A stretch of DNA of 64,000 bases from Burkholderiales bacterium. GTDB taxonomy: Bacteria > Pseudomonadota > Gammaproteobacteria > Burkholderiales > Burkholderiaceae_C. Made by a program: the position numbers and the translations under genes. Under the pieces are notes generated by a model. The model was not told where the DNA came from. It ran no database searches and worked only from the letters and a program-made list of their open reading frames with translations. The stretch spans positions 2,485,880 to 2,549,879 of the forward strand of contig CP070653.1 of NCBI GenBank assembly GCA_020354665.1, in the 5' to 3' direction. Shown here one piece after another: positions 1 to 7,807 of the stretch. Position 1 is the stretch's first letter. The number at the start of each line of letters is the position of its first letter.

Positions 1-280
1 GGTGCGTCGGCACGAACGGGTCGCTCGACCACTGGTCGAGCGGTCCGGCCGGCACGACGTCGGTGTGGCCGGCAAACGCGAGCACCGGGCCGTCGCCGTG
101 GCCGGCGCGGTGCGCCCACAGGTTGGTGACCCGAAAGTCCGCCGGGCCGCATTCGAACGTCTCGCAGTGGAAGCCCACCGCGCGCAGGCGCTCGGCGATC
201 AGCGGCTGGCAGCCGGCGTCTTCAGGCGTCAGGGAGCGGCACGCGATCAGCGCCTCGACGAGGTGGAGCGTGCGCGACAT
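1..280 (-). CDS. dapE: Succinyl-diaminopimelate desuccinylase DapE, N-terminal part (cut by window edge)
   Basis: Hydrolyses N-succinyl-LL-diaminopimelate to LL-diaminopimelate and succinate in the cytoplasmic lysine/peptidoglycan pathway. Only the first 93 codons are inside the window. The visible N-terminus starts [20 protein letters not shown] and carries the M20-family segment [15 protein letters not shown], whose His-x-Asp is the first metal-binding pair of DapE. The ATG at 280 lies 9 bases after the pilU stop codon, so it is read as the last visible gene of the minus-strand dapC-dapD-pilU-dapE operon. The gene runs off the left end; nothing suggests a real truncation. Confidence 0.9.
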   Translation of the reverse strand, partial: MSRTLHLVEALIACRSLTPEDAGCQPLIAERLRAVGFHCETFECGPADFRVTNLWAHRAGHGDGPVLAFAGHTDVVPAGPLDQWSSDPFVPTH

Positions 281-289
281 CCGTCCCCG

Positions 290-1480
290 TCACCCCAGCG
301 CGGCGAATCCGGTGCGCCGCGACTCCTCGAAGCGAACGTCGAGCGAGATTTCGCTGAACGTCGGCTCGTCGTCGGCCTCTTCCTGCACGGTCGGCACGGT
401 CTTGCTCTGCGGCGTCATGTCGTTCTGCAGGCGCCACATCAGGTTGGTCGGAGAGTCCGCGAACGCGATGCCTTCGTCACGCGTGATCGTGCCGTCGTTG
501 ATCAGGCGCGCGAGATCCTCCTCGAACGTCTGCGAGCCCTCGGCCAGCGACTTCTCCATCGCCTCCTTGATCGAACTGAAGTCGCTGCGCTCGATCAGCT
601 CGGCGATGTGCTTGGAGTTGAGCAGCACCTCCACCGCGGGAATGCGCCCGCCGGTCGATGCACGCAGCAGGCGCTGCGAGACGATCGCCTTCAGCCCCGC
701 GGCGAGGTCGGACAGCAGCGCGGGACGAGACTCGGGCGAATAGAACGACAGCACGCGACCGAGCGCGTGGTAGCTGTTGTTGGCGTGCAGCGTCGCCAGC
801 ACGAGATGGCCCGACAGCGAGTAGGAAATCGCCGACGTCATCGTTTCGCGGTCGCGAATCTCGCCGATCAGGATCACGTCGGGCGCCTGACGCAGTGCGT
901 TGCGCAGCGCGACCTGCAGGCTGTGCGTGTCGCGGCCGACCTCACGCTGGTTGACGACCGACTTCTTGTTCGAGAACAGAAACTCGATCGGGTCCTCGAT
1001 CGTCAGGATGTGACCGGTCAGCTGCTGGTTGCGATGCTCGATCATCGAAGCCAGCGTGGTGCTCTTGCCGGTACCGGTGGTCCCCACCATCAGCACCAGT
1101 CCGCGCTTCTCGAGGACGAGCGTCTGGAGAACCGGCGGCAGGTGCAGGCTGTCGAGCGATGGCACGTTGACCGGGATGCAGCGGAACACCGCCGCGATCG
1201 AGCCGCGCTGCTTGAAGGCCGAGAGGCGGAAGCTGCCGACGCCGGTCAAGCCGATGCCGAGGTTGAGCTCGCCGGTGTCGTCGAGCTCCTCGAGCTGCGA
1301 GGGCGTCAGCATCTCGGCCAGCAGCTGGCGCGGCTGGGTGTGCGTGAGCGGCTTGTCCGACAGCTGCAGGATCTGTCCGTTGACCTTGATCAGGATCGGG
1401 GTGTTGGCCGACAGGTAGACATCGGACGCGGTCTTCTCCGCCATCAGGCGCAGCACGCGCTCCATGTTGCCGGTGCTCAT
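290..1480 (-). CDS. pilU: Type IV pilus retraction ATPase, PilT/PilU family (PilU-like)
   Basis: 396 aa hexameric secretion-superfamily ATPase that powers retraction of type IV pili at the inner membrane. Walker A GTTGTGKS at residues 133-140, Asp box TIEDPIEF near 160-167, Walker B LIGEIRD at 204-210 and the His box HLVLATLHANN at 224-234 are all present. The C-terminal SPTNLMWRLQND segment is of the PilU rather than PilT type. The ATG at 1480 is preceded by a GGAG. No other pilus gene is near: it sits between dapD and dapE, 36 bases after dapD, so it is probably co-transcribed with lysine genes. PilU normally works with PilT, which must be encoded elsewhere. Confidence 0.9.
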   Translation of the reverse strand: MSTGNMERVLRLMAEKTASDVYLSANTPILIKVNGQILQLSDKPLTHTQPRQLLAEMLTPSQLEELDDTGELNLGIGLTGVGSFRLSAFKQRGSIAAVFRCIPVNVPSLDSLHLPPVLQTLVLEKRGLVLMVGTTGTGKSTTLASMIEHRNQQLTGHILTIEDPIEFLFSNKKSVVNQREVGRDTHSLQVALRNALRQAPDVILIGEIRDRETMTSAISYSLSGHLVLATLHANNSYHALGRVLSFYSPESRPALLSDLAAGLKAIVSQRLLRASTGGRIPAVEVLLNSKHIAELIERSDFSSIKEAMEKSLAEGSQTFEEDLARLINDGTITRDEGIAFADSPTNLMWRLQNDMTPQSKTVPTVQEEADDEPTFSEISLDVRFEESRRTGFAALG

Positions 1481-1516
1481 CAGCTGGGACTCCAGGGCTG
1501 GCCGGTCGAGCCCGAA

Positions 1517-2338
1517 TCAGCTGCGCAGCAATTCGTTGATGCTGGTCTTGGCGCGGGTCTGGGCATCGACCTTCTTCACGATCACCGCGCAATACAGACT
1601 GTACTTGCCGTCGGCGCTCGGGAGGTTGCCCGATACCACGACCGAACCGGCCGGAATGCGGCCATAAGTCACTTCTCCGGTGGCTCGATCGTAGATCTTG
1701 GTGCTCTGGCCGATATAGACGCCCATCGAGATGACCGAGTTCTCCTCGACGATGACGCCCTCGACGACCTCGCTGCGTGCGCCGATGAAGCAGTTGTCCT
1801 CGATGATCGTCGGGCCGGCCTGGACCGGCTCGAGCACGCCGCCGATGCCCACGCCGCCGGACAGGTGCACGTTCTTGCCAATCTGCGCGCACGAGCCAAC
1901 CGTCGCCCAGGTGTCGACCATCGTGCCTTCGTCGACGTAGGCGCCGATGTTCACGTAGCTCGGCATCAGCACGACGTTCTTCGCGATGAAGCTGCCGCGC
2001 CGTGCGACTGCCGGCGGCACGACGCGCACGCCCGTCGCGCGCATCGCCGCCTCGTCCAGGTGGGAGAACTTGGTGGACACCTTGTCGTAGAAGCCGAGGT
2101 CGCCGGCGCGCATGACCCGGTTCTCGGTGAGACGAAAGCTCAGCAGCACCGCCTTCTTGACCCACTGATTGACCTTCCACTGGCCGACGCCCTGGCGTTC
2201 GGCCACGCGCAGCCGCCCCGCGTTGAGGTCGCCGATCACCTGTTCGACCGCTTCGCGCACCTCAGGGCTGTTGGTGGAGGTCAGCTGCGCGCGGGTCTCC
2301 CACGCCATGTCGATGGTGTTCTGCAGATCTTGGCTCAT
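1517..2338 (-). CDS. dapD: 2,3,4,5-tetrahydropyridine-2,6-dicarboxylate N-succinyltransferase DapD
   Basis: 273 aa, the usual DapD length. Transfers succinate from succinyl-CoA to tetrahydrodipicolinate in the succinylase branch of lysine synthesis; active as a trimer. The N-terminal helical part ([14 protein letters not shown]...) is followed by left-handed beta-helix hexapeptide repeats with DapD-typical stretches such as [20 protein letters not shown] and the loop [19 protein letters not shown]. The start at 2338 is chosen because it matches the family N-terminus and overlaps the dapC stop by 4 bases (ATGA), showing translational coupling. A longer in-frame extension into dapC is a shadow. 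Confidence 0.96.
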   Translation of the reverse strand: MSQDLQNTIDMAWETRAQLTSTNSPEVREAVEQVIGDLNAGRLRVAERQGVGQWKVNQWVKKAVLLSFRLTENRVMRAGDLGFYDKVSTKFSHLDEAAMRATGVRVVPPAVARRGSFIAKNVVLMPSYVNIGAYVDEGTMVDTWATVGSCAQIGKNVHLSGGVGIGGVLEPVQAGPTIIEDNCFIGARSEVVEGVIVEENSVISMGVYIGQSTKIYDRATGEVTYGRIPAGSVVVSGNLPSADGKYSLYCAVIVKKVDAQTRAKTSINELLRS

Positions 2339-3528
2339 TTGTAGGTCCTGGTGTAGGCGACGATGCGCTGCGCGGCCTCGAGGCATTCCTCGACAGTGGC
2401 CACCAGCGCCATGCGGATCCGTCCGGTGCCGGGATTGACGCCGTGTGCCTGCCGCGCCAGCAGGCTGCCGGGCAGGACCGCGACATTGTATTGAGCGAGC
2501 AGTCCGCGGGCGTAGGCGACGTCGTCGCCTCCGGGAACGCCGGCCCAGAGGTAGAACGCGGCGTCGGGCAGCTTCACGTCGAGCACGCCGGTGAGCAGCG
2601 GGGTGACCTGCGCGAACTTGGTTCGATAGAGCTCGCGGTTGGCCACCACGTGCGCCTCGTCGTTCCAGGCGGCGATGCTCGCGGCCTGGACGGGCAGGCT
2701 CATCGCGCTGCCGTGATACGTGCGGTAGAGCAGGAAGCGCTCGATCACGCTGGCGTCGCCGGCGACGAACCCCGAGCGCATGCCGGGCACGTTGCTGCGC
2801 TTGGACAGGCTCGTCAGCACGATCAGGTTGCGAAAGTCGTCGCGGCCGAGCGCGCGCGCGGCCTGTAGCGCGCCGAGCGGTGGTTCGTCGCGGAAGTAGA
2901 TCTCCGAATAGCACTCGTCGCTCGCGATCACGAAGCCGTGGCGGTCGCTGAGCTCGAACAGCTGCCGCCATTCGGCCAGCGGCATCACCGCGCCGGTCGG
3001 ATTGCCCGGCGAGCAGGTGTAGAGCAACTGCGTGCGCGCCCAGGTGGCTGCGTCGATTGCCGACCAGTCGGCCGCGAAGTTGCGCGCCGGATCGCTGTTG
3101 GCAAACGCCGTCTGCGCGCCCGCGAGCAGCGCCGCGCCTTCGTAGATCTGATAGAACGGATTCGGGCACACCACCGTCGCGTCGGGTTGCGTCGCGTCGA
3201 CCACCGTCTGCGCCAACGCGAACAGCGCCTCGCGCGAGCCGAGCACCGGCAGTACCTGGGTGGCCGGGTCGATGCGGGCTCCGTAGCGCCGGGCGACCCA
3301 GCCGGCGATCGCCTCGCGCAGCGCCGGCGTGCCGGCGGTCGCGGGGTAGCTCGACAGGCCCGACAGCGCGCCGGTCAGTGCCTGCTCGATCAGCGCCGGG
3401 GTCGCGTGGCGCGGTTCGCCCAGACCCAGGCTGATCGGTCGATGCGCGGGTGAGGGTGTGATGTCGCGCGTCAGCGCACGCAGCCGCTCGAACGGGTAGG
3501 GGTGAAGCTTGCCGAGCAGCGGGTTCAT
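2335..3528 (-). CDS. dapC: Succinyldiaminopimelate transaminase DapC
   Basis: 397 aa class I/II PLP aminotransferase that makes N-succinyl-LL-diaminopimelate from the keto precursor with glutamate. Visible motifs: SPGNPTGAV (residues 173-181), DECYSEIYF near 204-212 and the PLP lysine in [12 protein letters not shown] (Lys243). First gene of dapC-dapD-pilU-dapE; its stop overlaps the dapD start. The ATG at 3528 has no Shine-Dalgarno; instead a GATAAT hexamer lies 8 bases upstream, so the mRNA may be leaderless. Called DapC rather than a generic AspC because of the dap context. Confidence 0.93.
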   Translation of the reverse strand: MNPLLGKLHPYPFERLRALTRDITPSPAHRPISLGLGEPRHATPALIEQALTGALSGLSSYPATAGTPALREAIAGWVARRYGARIDPATQVLPVLGSREALFALAQTVVDATQPDATVVCPNPFYQIYEGAALLAGAQTAFANSDPARNFAADWSAIDAATWARTQLLYTCSPGNPTGAVMPLAEWRQLFELSDRHGFVIASDECYSEIYFRDEPPLGALQAARALGRDDFRNLIVLTSLSKRSNVPGMRSGFVAGDASVIERFLLYRTYHGSAMSLPVQAASIAAWNDEAHVVANRELYRTKFAQVTPLLTGVLDVKLPDAAFYLWAGVPGGDDVAYARGLLAQYNVAVLPGSLLARQAHGVNPGTGRIRMALVATVEECLEAAQRIVAYTRTYK

Positions 3529-3536
3529 CGGCGCGC

Positions 3537-3542
3537 ATTATC
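3537..3542 (-). promoter_or_regulatory. Probable -10 box of the dap operon
   Basis: On the minus strand GATAAT (5 of 6 to TATAAT) is followed by GCGCGCCG and then the dapC ATG. No convincing -35 is seen. If used, transcription would begin at or within about 2 bases of the start codon. Confidence 0.35.
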
Positions 3543-3555
3543 CGCAGTGACGGTT

Positions 3556-3579
3556 GCCGCGCCTTTCTTGCGGCACGGC
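3556..3579 (-). terminator. Hairpin after the usp-hemerythrin gene (weak terminator candidate)
   Basis: Arms GCCGCGCC (3556-3563) and GGCACGGC (3572-3579) pair over 8 bp with one G-T, loop 8 nt, directly beyond the minus-strand stop codon at 3580. There is no T-run after it, so it may terminate poorly or only stabilise the mRNA end. Confidence 0.35.
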
Positions 3580-4659
3580 TCAGTCGCGGGCGGGCCCCGG
3601 GTGCGCGATCGGCAGCTTCAGGCTACCGGCGATCGAAGCGAACTCGAGATCGAACGCGTCGTCGGGCGAGGCGGCGTGGCCGGGAGCGTAGCTCTTCTCG
3701 AACGCGCAGGCCACCTCCGCCCATTCGGCTTCGGTGAGCACCTCGAGCGCGAGCGGGATCAGCGTGTACTCCTCGAGCCGCATGTGATCCCACTCGTGCG
3801 CGGCAAGCGCGTCGAGTGCGGTCGCGAGGTCCGACCCGGAATCGACCCGCACGCCGGCTGGTGTTGCCGCAACGGCCCTTCGCAGCGATCCGACCAGGCC
3901 GTGCTCGTCGACGTGATGGGCCTCGAGTGCCTGGATCAGCTCGCGGTCCTGGTCGCCGCGCTCGCGCAGCAGTCGGTACAGGGTCCGCTCCTCGCTCGGG
4001 TAATGGTGCTTCTCGGGGAACTCGACGGCGTAGTGCAGCAGGCGCTCGAACGTGCTGCGATCGAAGCCGGCGCTCTCAGCGCCGCGGGCGTCTGCCACCA
4101 AATGCAGCATGCCCTGGATCACCGCCGAGAGCGAGCGGTGCTCGTCCTGGATCAGTGCGACGGCGCGGCTCGCCGCGGCGTGTCGATCGGTGGCCTGCAC
4201 GCGGGTGACCAGCACCGGGAGCTTGGTCTCGCGCACCACGTTCAGCGTCTGTGACGGCCGGGTGAGCATGCGCAGGCCGCTCACGCCGTGCGACGCCATC
4301 ACGATCAGGTCGCAACCGCATTGCTGCGCGGCGCGAACGATCGCTTCGGACGGGTGATCGTCGACAACGCACAGCGTGTCGTACGGGGCGCCGTGTGCCG
4401 CTGCCGCCGCGCAAGCCTTGGCGATCAACGCGCGGCTGGCGGCCTGGGTGCGCGCCTGGAAATCCGCAAGGCTGGGACGCGCAGTACCGGTCTTGCCACT
4501 CCCAGGTCGGCGCAATGCGGCCGGATGGGCCGTCACATCGGGCATCGCGTGGAAGAAGGTGATCCGCGCGCCAATCGCCCCGGCGAATTGCACCGCCGCC
4601 GAAACGTTGCTCATCGAGAGCTCGGTTCCGTCCAGGGGAACCAGAAGATGGCGGTACAT
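3580..4659 (-). CDS. UspA domain - hemerythrin domain fusion protein
   Basis: 359 aa. Residues 1-155 are a UspA fold: [15 protein letters not shown] start, [32 protein letters not shown]. In the nucleotide loop G-x2-G-x9-G(S/T) the last Gly is Pro (TRPSQT), so ATP binding is uncertain. Residues about 165-300 are a hemerythrin-like four-helix domain with the expected ligand set in order: DEH174, HHYPSEE (His218/219, Glu223), HHVDEH (248-253) and [10 protein letters not shown] (288-297). Hemerythrin folds bind a di-iron centre and sense or store O2/NO or repair iron. A fused stress/oxygen sensor is inferred; no partner gene is visible. It stands alone between the EamA permease and dapC, with a near-palindrome just upstream of its start. 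Confidence 0.85.
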   Translation of the reverse strand: MYRHLLVPLDGTELSMSNVSAAVQFAGAIGARITFFHAMPDVTAHPAALRRPGSGKTGTARPSLADFQARTQAASRALIAKACAAAAAHGAPYDTLCVVDDHPSEAIVRAAQQCGCDLIVMASHGVSGLRMLTRPSQTLNVVRETKLPVLVTRVQATDRHAAASRAVALIQDEHRSLSAVIQGMLHLVADARGAESAGFDRSTFERLLHYAVEFPEKHHYPSEERTLYRLLRERGDQDRELIQALEAHHVDEHGLVGSLRRAVAATPAGVRVDSGSDLATALDALAAHEWDHMRLEEYTLIPLALEVLTEAEWAEVACAFEKSYAPGHAASPDDAFDLEFASIAGSLKLPIAHPGPARD

Positions 4660-4680
4660 GCGTCAGTCCCATTCGGCATC

Positions 4681-4708
4681 GTCGGCGCTGCTCGAGCGGC
4701 TCGCCGAC
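4681..4708. repeat. 28-bp near-palindrome upstream of the usp-hemerythrin gene
   Basis: GTCGGCG (4681-4687) and CGCCGAC (4702-4708) are perfect inverted arms around a second palindrome GCTCGAGC (4690-4697). It ends 22 bases upstream of the ATG at 4659. Either an operator for a dimeric regulator or an mRNA hairpin of the 5' UTR; the sequence alone cannot decide. Confidence 0.45.
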
Positions 4709-4751
4709 CTCGAACACACCAATATGCCTCAGCCCGATTTTCGATCAGGAC

Positions 4752-4773
4752 CAGGCGGACTGCGGGCCGCCTG
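4752..4773 (-). terminator. Hairpin immediately after the EamA permease stop codon
   Basis: CAGGCGG (4752-4758) and CCGCCTG (4767-4773) form a perfect 7-bp stem with an 8-nt loop, abutting the minus-strand stop at 4774. No T-tract follows, so it is a weak intrinsic terminator candidate for the ada-ogt-eamA operon. Confidence 0.4.
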
Positions 4774-5667
4774 TCAGGCCTGCACGGGCGCCTGGCGCGA
4801 CAGCAGTCCGGTGGCCAGCGCGGTGCCGAGCAGGATGACGGCACAGGCCACGACCATCTTGGCGGTGACCTGTTCGCCGAGGAAGAACGCGCCCCATGCG
4901 ACCGCGAAGACCGGGATCAGGTACGCCACCGTCATCGCGCGCGACGGACCGACGCTGCGGATCAGCCGGAAATAGAGCACGTAGGCCATGCCGGTACAGG
5001 GCAGCGCCAGCGCGGCAGCGGCGGCCCATGCGATCGGGGGCACCGCAACGGCCGGAAAGGCGGCGGCTGCCGGTGCGGCGAGTGCGATCGTCGACGCGAC
5101 CTGGCTGCCGGCCGCGATCGCGAGCGGATGCACGCCGCCAAGATGGCGCTTGGTGAAATTCGCGGCGAGCCCGTAGCAGAACGTCGCCGCGAGGCACGCC
5201 AGCACCGCCCAGCCGGTGGCCATTCCGCCGGCATCCGGCCGAAAGCTGGCCTGGTCCCAGGCGAGCCAGACGACGCCGCCAAACCCGGTCGCCAGCCCGG
5301 CGATGCGCCAGGCGTCGGGCCGGTCGCGCAGCCAGACCCAGGCGATCAAGGCGCCCCACAGCGGCGTCGTGGCGTTGAAGATCGACGCGAGACCCGCCGT
5401 GATGGACAGCGCGGCATAGCTGTACAGCGCAAACGGCAGTGCCGAATTGATGCAGCCGACGATGAACACCGGCCGCCAGGCGAGCGCGAGGGCACTGCCC
5501 CCGCCGCGCAGCAGCAGCAACGGCGCGAGCAGCAACGCGGCGCCGCCGACCCGCACGGCCGCCAGCGGCAGCGCGCCGAACGCCGGCGCGGCGATGCGCA
5601 TGAACAGGAACGAGGCGCCCCAGATCGCTGCCAGCAACAGCAGCTCGGCGCTGTCGCGCGGTCTCAC
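4774..5667 (-). CDS. EamA/DMT-family inner-membrane permease
   Basis: 297 aa, highly hydrophobic, with about ten predicted membrane helices in two EamA halves (first from LLLLAAIWGASFLFMRIAAP, second from GWAVLACLAATFCYGLAANFTKRH). Members of the drug/metabolite transporter superfamily export or import small metabolites; the substrate here cannot be told. GTG start chosen at 5667: it overlaps the ogt stop by 4 bases (GTGA) and gives the family's usual first helix. It is therefore the third gene of an adaA-alkA / ogt / eamA operon, an unexpected partner for alkylation repair. Confidence 0.88.
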   Translation of the reverse strand: MRPRDSAELLLLAAIWGASFLFMRIAAPAFGALPLAAVRVGGAALLLAPLLLLRGGGSALALAWRPVFIVGCINSALPFALYSYAALSITAGLASIFNATTPLWGALIAWVWLRDRPDAWRIAGLATGFGGVVWLAWDQASFRPDAGGMATGWAVLACLAATFCYGLAANFTKRHLGGVHPLAIAAGSQVASTIALAAPAAAAFPAVAVPPIAWAAAAALALPCTGMAYVLYFRLIRSVGPSRAMTVAYLIPVFAVAWGAFFLGEQVTAKMVVACAVILLGTALATGLLSRQAPVQA

Positions 5668-6176
5668 GCGAGCAATACCCCTTCGTGCAGCAGCAGCGCG
5701 CGCTTGCGCTCGATGCCGCCGGCGTAGCCGGTCAGCGAGCCGTTGCTGCCGATCACGCGGTGGCACGGCACGATCACGCCGACCGGATTGCGTCCGATCG
5801 CGTGGCCCGTGGCGCGGGGCACCGCGCCGCCGCCGACCTGCTCGGCGACGTAGCCGTAGGTCACCGTACGGCCCAGCGGGATGCGCAGCAGCTCGCGCCA
5901 GACCCAGCGCTGAAACAGGGTGCCCTGCAGGTCGAGCGCAACGTCGATGCCGGCCGTGTCGCGGCCTGCCCAGTACGCGTCGAGCCACGCGCGCGCCGCG
6001 GCAATGTGCGGGTGATCGGGTTGCACCGGCACGTCGTCGTACTGCATCGCCGCCGGCTCGCTGTCGAACCAAAGGCCGGCAAGACCGCGTGCGCTGGCCC
6101 AAGCGATCATCGGGCCGAGCGGGGTGGCGATCTCGGCCCGCGCCTGCACGGGCGGGACGTCAGGGTTCTTCTTCAT
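5664..6176 (-). CDS. ogt: Methylated-DNA--[protein]-cysteine S-methyltransferase (Ogt/MGMT)
   Basis: 170 aa suicide repair enzyme that moves the methyl group of O6-methylguanine (and O4-methylthymine) to its own cysteine. The active-site motif PCHRVIG is at 137-143 (Cys138), preceded by the DNA-binding helix region RTVTYGYVAEQVGGG...ATGHAIGRNP and followed by LTGYAGGIERKRALLLHEG. Start chosen at 6176 (MKKNPDVPP) because it overlaps the upstream gene's stop as ATGA. It supplies the O6-methyltransferase activity that the upstream AdaA-AlkA protein lacks, so the pair covers phosphotriester sensing, base excision and direct reversal. Confidence 0.93.
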   Translation of the reverse strand: MKKNPDVPPVQARAEIATPLGPMIAWASARGLAGLWFDSEPAAMQYDDVPVQPDHPHIAAARAWLDAYWAGRDTAGIDVALDLQGTLFQRWVWRELLRIPLGRTVTYGYVAEQVGGGAVPRATGHAIGRNPVGVIVPCHRVIGSNGSLTGYAGGIERKRALLLHEGVLLA

Positions 6177-7702
6177 CGCGGTTTCTCCAGGCTTTGCCAC
6201 AGTCGGGCCATCGCGTAAGCCCGCCACGGGCGCCACGCTTCAGCAAGCGCCTCGATCGCCGCGAGATCACGCGAGCCGAGCGCGCGCTGCACGCCGATGT
6301 CGGCCGCGCTGAACGCGTCGGGCCAGGCGAGCGCGCGCATCGCGATCAATTGCACGCTCCCTTCGTCCAGGCCCGGCAGCTCGCGCAGCGCCGCCATCGT
6401 CGGCGCCAACGGAGCACCGCGGTGCAGCGCGATCGAGCCGTCCGCCACTGCCCCGGCGAGCGCCTGCAGCGCGCGTGCGCGCTGGCGCACGATGCCCAAC
6501 CGGCCGATGCGATCGGGGTCGGCGGCAGCGATCGCCTGCGCCGACGGAAACAGGCGGCGCAGTTCGGCATACGGCGTGGCGACCGGTTCGCCGAACGCGT
6601 CGACGAGACGCCGGGTCAGCGTGCGCCCCGCGGCCACGCTGGCCTGCTGGCCGAGCACGACGCGTGCGGCGGTCTCGAAGCCATCGACGCCGCCCGGCAC
6701 GCGTACACCGGGGCGCAGCGGCACCGGCAACGCCCGCAGCGCCGGGTCGATGAGCGCCGGATCGGCGTCGAGGTCGAGCGCCTGGCGCATGCGCTGCACG
6801 ATCGAACCGAGCAGCGGCGCAAGTGCCGGCGCGATGCGCACCTCGACCTCGTTGTGGTCGGCCACGAAGCGCGCCGCAAGCCAGCCCGCGATCGGTCGCC
6901 CCTGAAGCACGCAGGCCAGCGTGCGCCGCAGCTCGACGCCATGCACCGACTCGATGCCCTGCACCTGCCGATCACGAAGGAAGCGCAGCACGCCCTGCAC
7001 GTCGTAGGGCGGCCGGTACGGCAGCCGCACGACGACCGCCTCCTGCACTTCGCGCGGCGGCTCATCCGGGCTGCGTTCAGCGCGCAGCCGGCTCGGGCTG
7101 AGCCGGTAGCGCTCGGCGAACGCGGCGTTGAAGCGGCGCAGGCTCGCGAAGCCCGCGGCATGCGCGACTTGTGTGACCGGCAGCGGCGTGTCGCTGAGCA
7201 GCTGCTTGGCCAGCTGCAGGCGGCGCGTGGTGAGGTAGCCGTGCGGCGAGACGCCGTGCGCCTGCTGGAACACGCGGCGCAGGTGACGGTCGGTGACACC
7301 CAGACGCGCCGCGACCTCGGGCAACAGCACGATGCGGCCCGCACCGACCGCCTCGTCGATCAGACGCGCCGCGTGCTGCGCGAGCGCCTGCGGTGAATCG
7401 ACCAGCGACAAGCCCGGCGCCAGCTCCGGGCGGCAGCGCAGGCAAGGGCGAAAGCCTGCCGCCTCGGCCAGTGGCGCGCTGGCAAAGAAGCGGCAATTAC
7501 GGCGCAGCGGCGTGCGCACACGGCACACCGGCCGGCAGTAGATGCCGGTGGAAGTCACGCCGACAAACAACCGACCGTCGAACCGCGCATCGCGGGACAC
7601 CACCGCGCGATAGAGACGCTCCTGCGTCACCTCGTCGTCGGCTGCTGCGCCGCCACGCCGTGCGGCCCGGGGCTTCGTCGGATGGCGATCGGTGCGCAGC
7701 AT
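6173..7702 (-). CDS. AdaA-AlkA fusion: methylphosphotriester sensor, AraC-type regulator and 3-methyladenine DNA glycosylase
   Basis: 509 aa. N-terminal Ada metal-binding domain with the four zinc cysteines Cys56, Cys60 (YCRPVC) and Cys87, Cys90 (PCLRC); methylation of the first Cys would switch on the regulator. AraC helix-turn-helix about 110-207, AlkA N domain about 220-335, HhH-GPD glycosylase about 340-480. The catalytic Asp is most likely Asp468 in PDAFSAADIG. Odd: the helix-hairpin-helix, normally LPGIGPWTA, reads LPGLDEGSV (442-450), losing the second Gly and the Trp while the flanking helix QLIAMRAL is kept. Translationally coupled to ogt. A TATGAT box 6 bases before the ATG suggests a leaderless mRNA. 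Probably autoregulated by alkylation damage, as known for Ada. Confidence 0.9.
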   Translation of the reverse strand: MLRTDRHPTKPRAARRGGAAADDEVTQERLYRAVVSRDARFDGRLFVGVTSTGIYCRPVCRVRTPLRRNCRFFASAPLAEAAGFRPCLRCRPELAPGLSLVDSPQALAQHAARLIDEAVGAGRIVLLPEVAARLGVTDRHLRRVFQQAHGVSPHGYLTTRRLQLAKQLLSDTPLPVTQVAHAAGFASLRRFNAAFAERYRLSPSRLRAERSPDEPPREVQEAVVVRLPYRPPYDVQGVLRFLRDRQVQGIESVHGVELRRTLACVLQGRPIAGWLAARFVADHNEVEVRIAPALAPLLGSIVQRMRQALDLDADPALIDPALRALPVPLRPGVRVPGGVDGFETAARVVLGQQASVAAGRTLTRRLVDAFGEPVATPYAELRRLFPSAQAIAAADPDRIGRLGIVRQRARALQALAGAVADGSIALHRGAPLAPTMAALRELPGLDEGSVQLIAMRALAWPDAFSAADIGVQRALGSRDLAAIEALAEAWRPWRAYAMARLWQSLEKPR

Positions 7703-7708
7703 GCGTGG

Positions 7709-7714
7709 ATCATA
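7709..7714 (-). promoter_or_regulatory. -10 box of the adaA-alkA operon
   Basis: TATGAT on the minus strand, 6 bases before the ATG at 7702, no Shine-Dalgarno between. A transcription start near 7702 would make the mRNA leaderless. No clear -35, as expected for an activator-dependent promoter. Confidence 0.4.
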
Positions 7715-7781
7715 GGCAGCGGCGCGGCGGTCGACTCGCCGTTTCCGGACCTGTCGTTCACGCGCTCCGCCGAGCGCTGCC

Positions 7782-7787
7782 TACAAT
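7782..7787 (+). promoter_or_regulatory. -10 box of algC
   Basis: TACAAT, 20 bases before the algC ATG, followed by an AGGAG Shine-Dalgarno at 7797-7801. A TTCACG 19 bases upstream is a poor -35 candidate. Divergent from the adaA-alkA promoter. Confidence 0.4.
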
Positions 7788-7807
7788 CGATGTCTCAGGA
7801 GAACGAC

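Noticed and set aside
2-2344. Long plus-strand open frame of 780 codons
   Set aside because: Lies opposite dapE, pilU and dapD, which have clear family motifs; composition (Arg/His/Asp/Gln-rich) is typical of antisense frames in GC-rich DNA.
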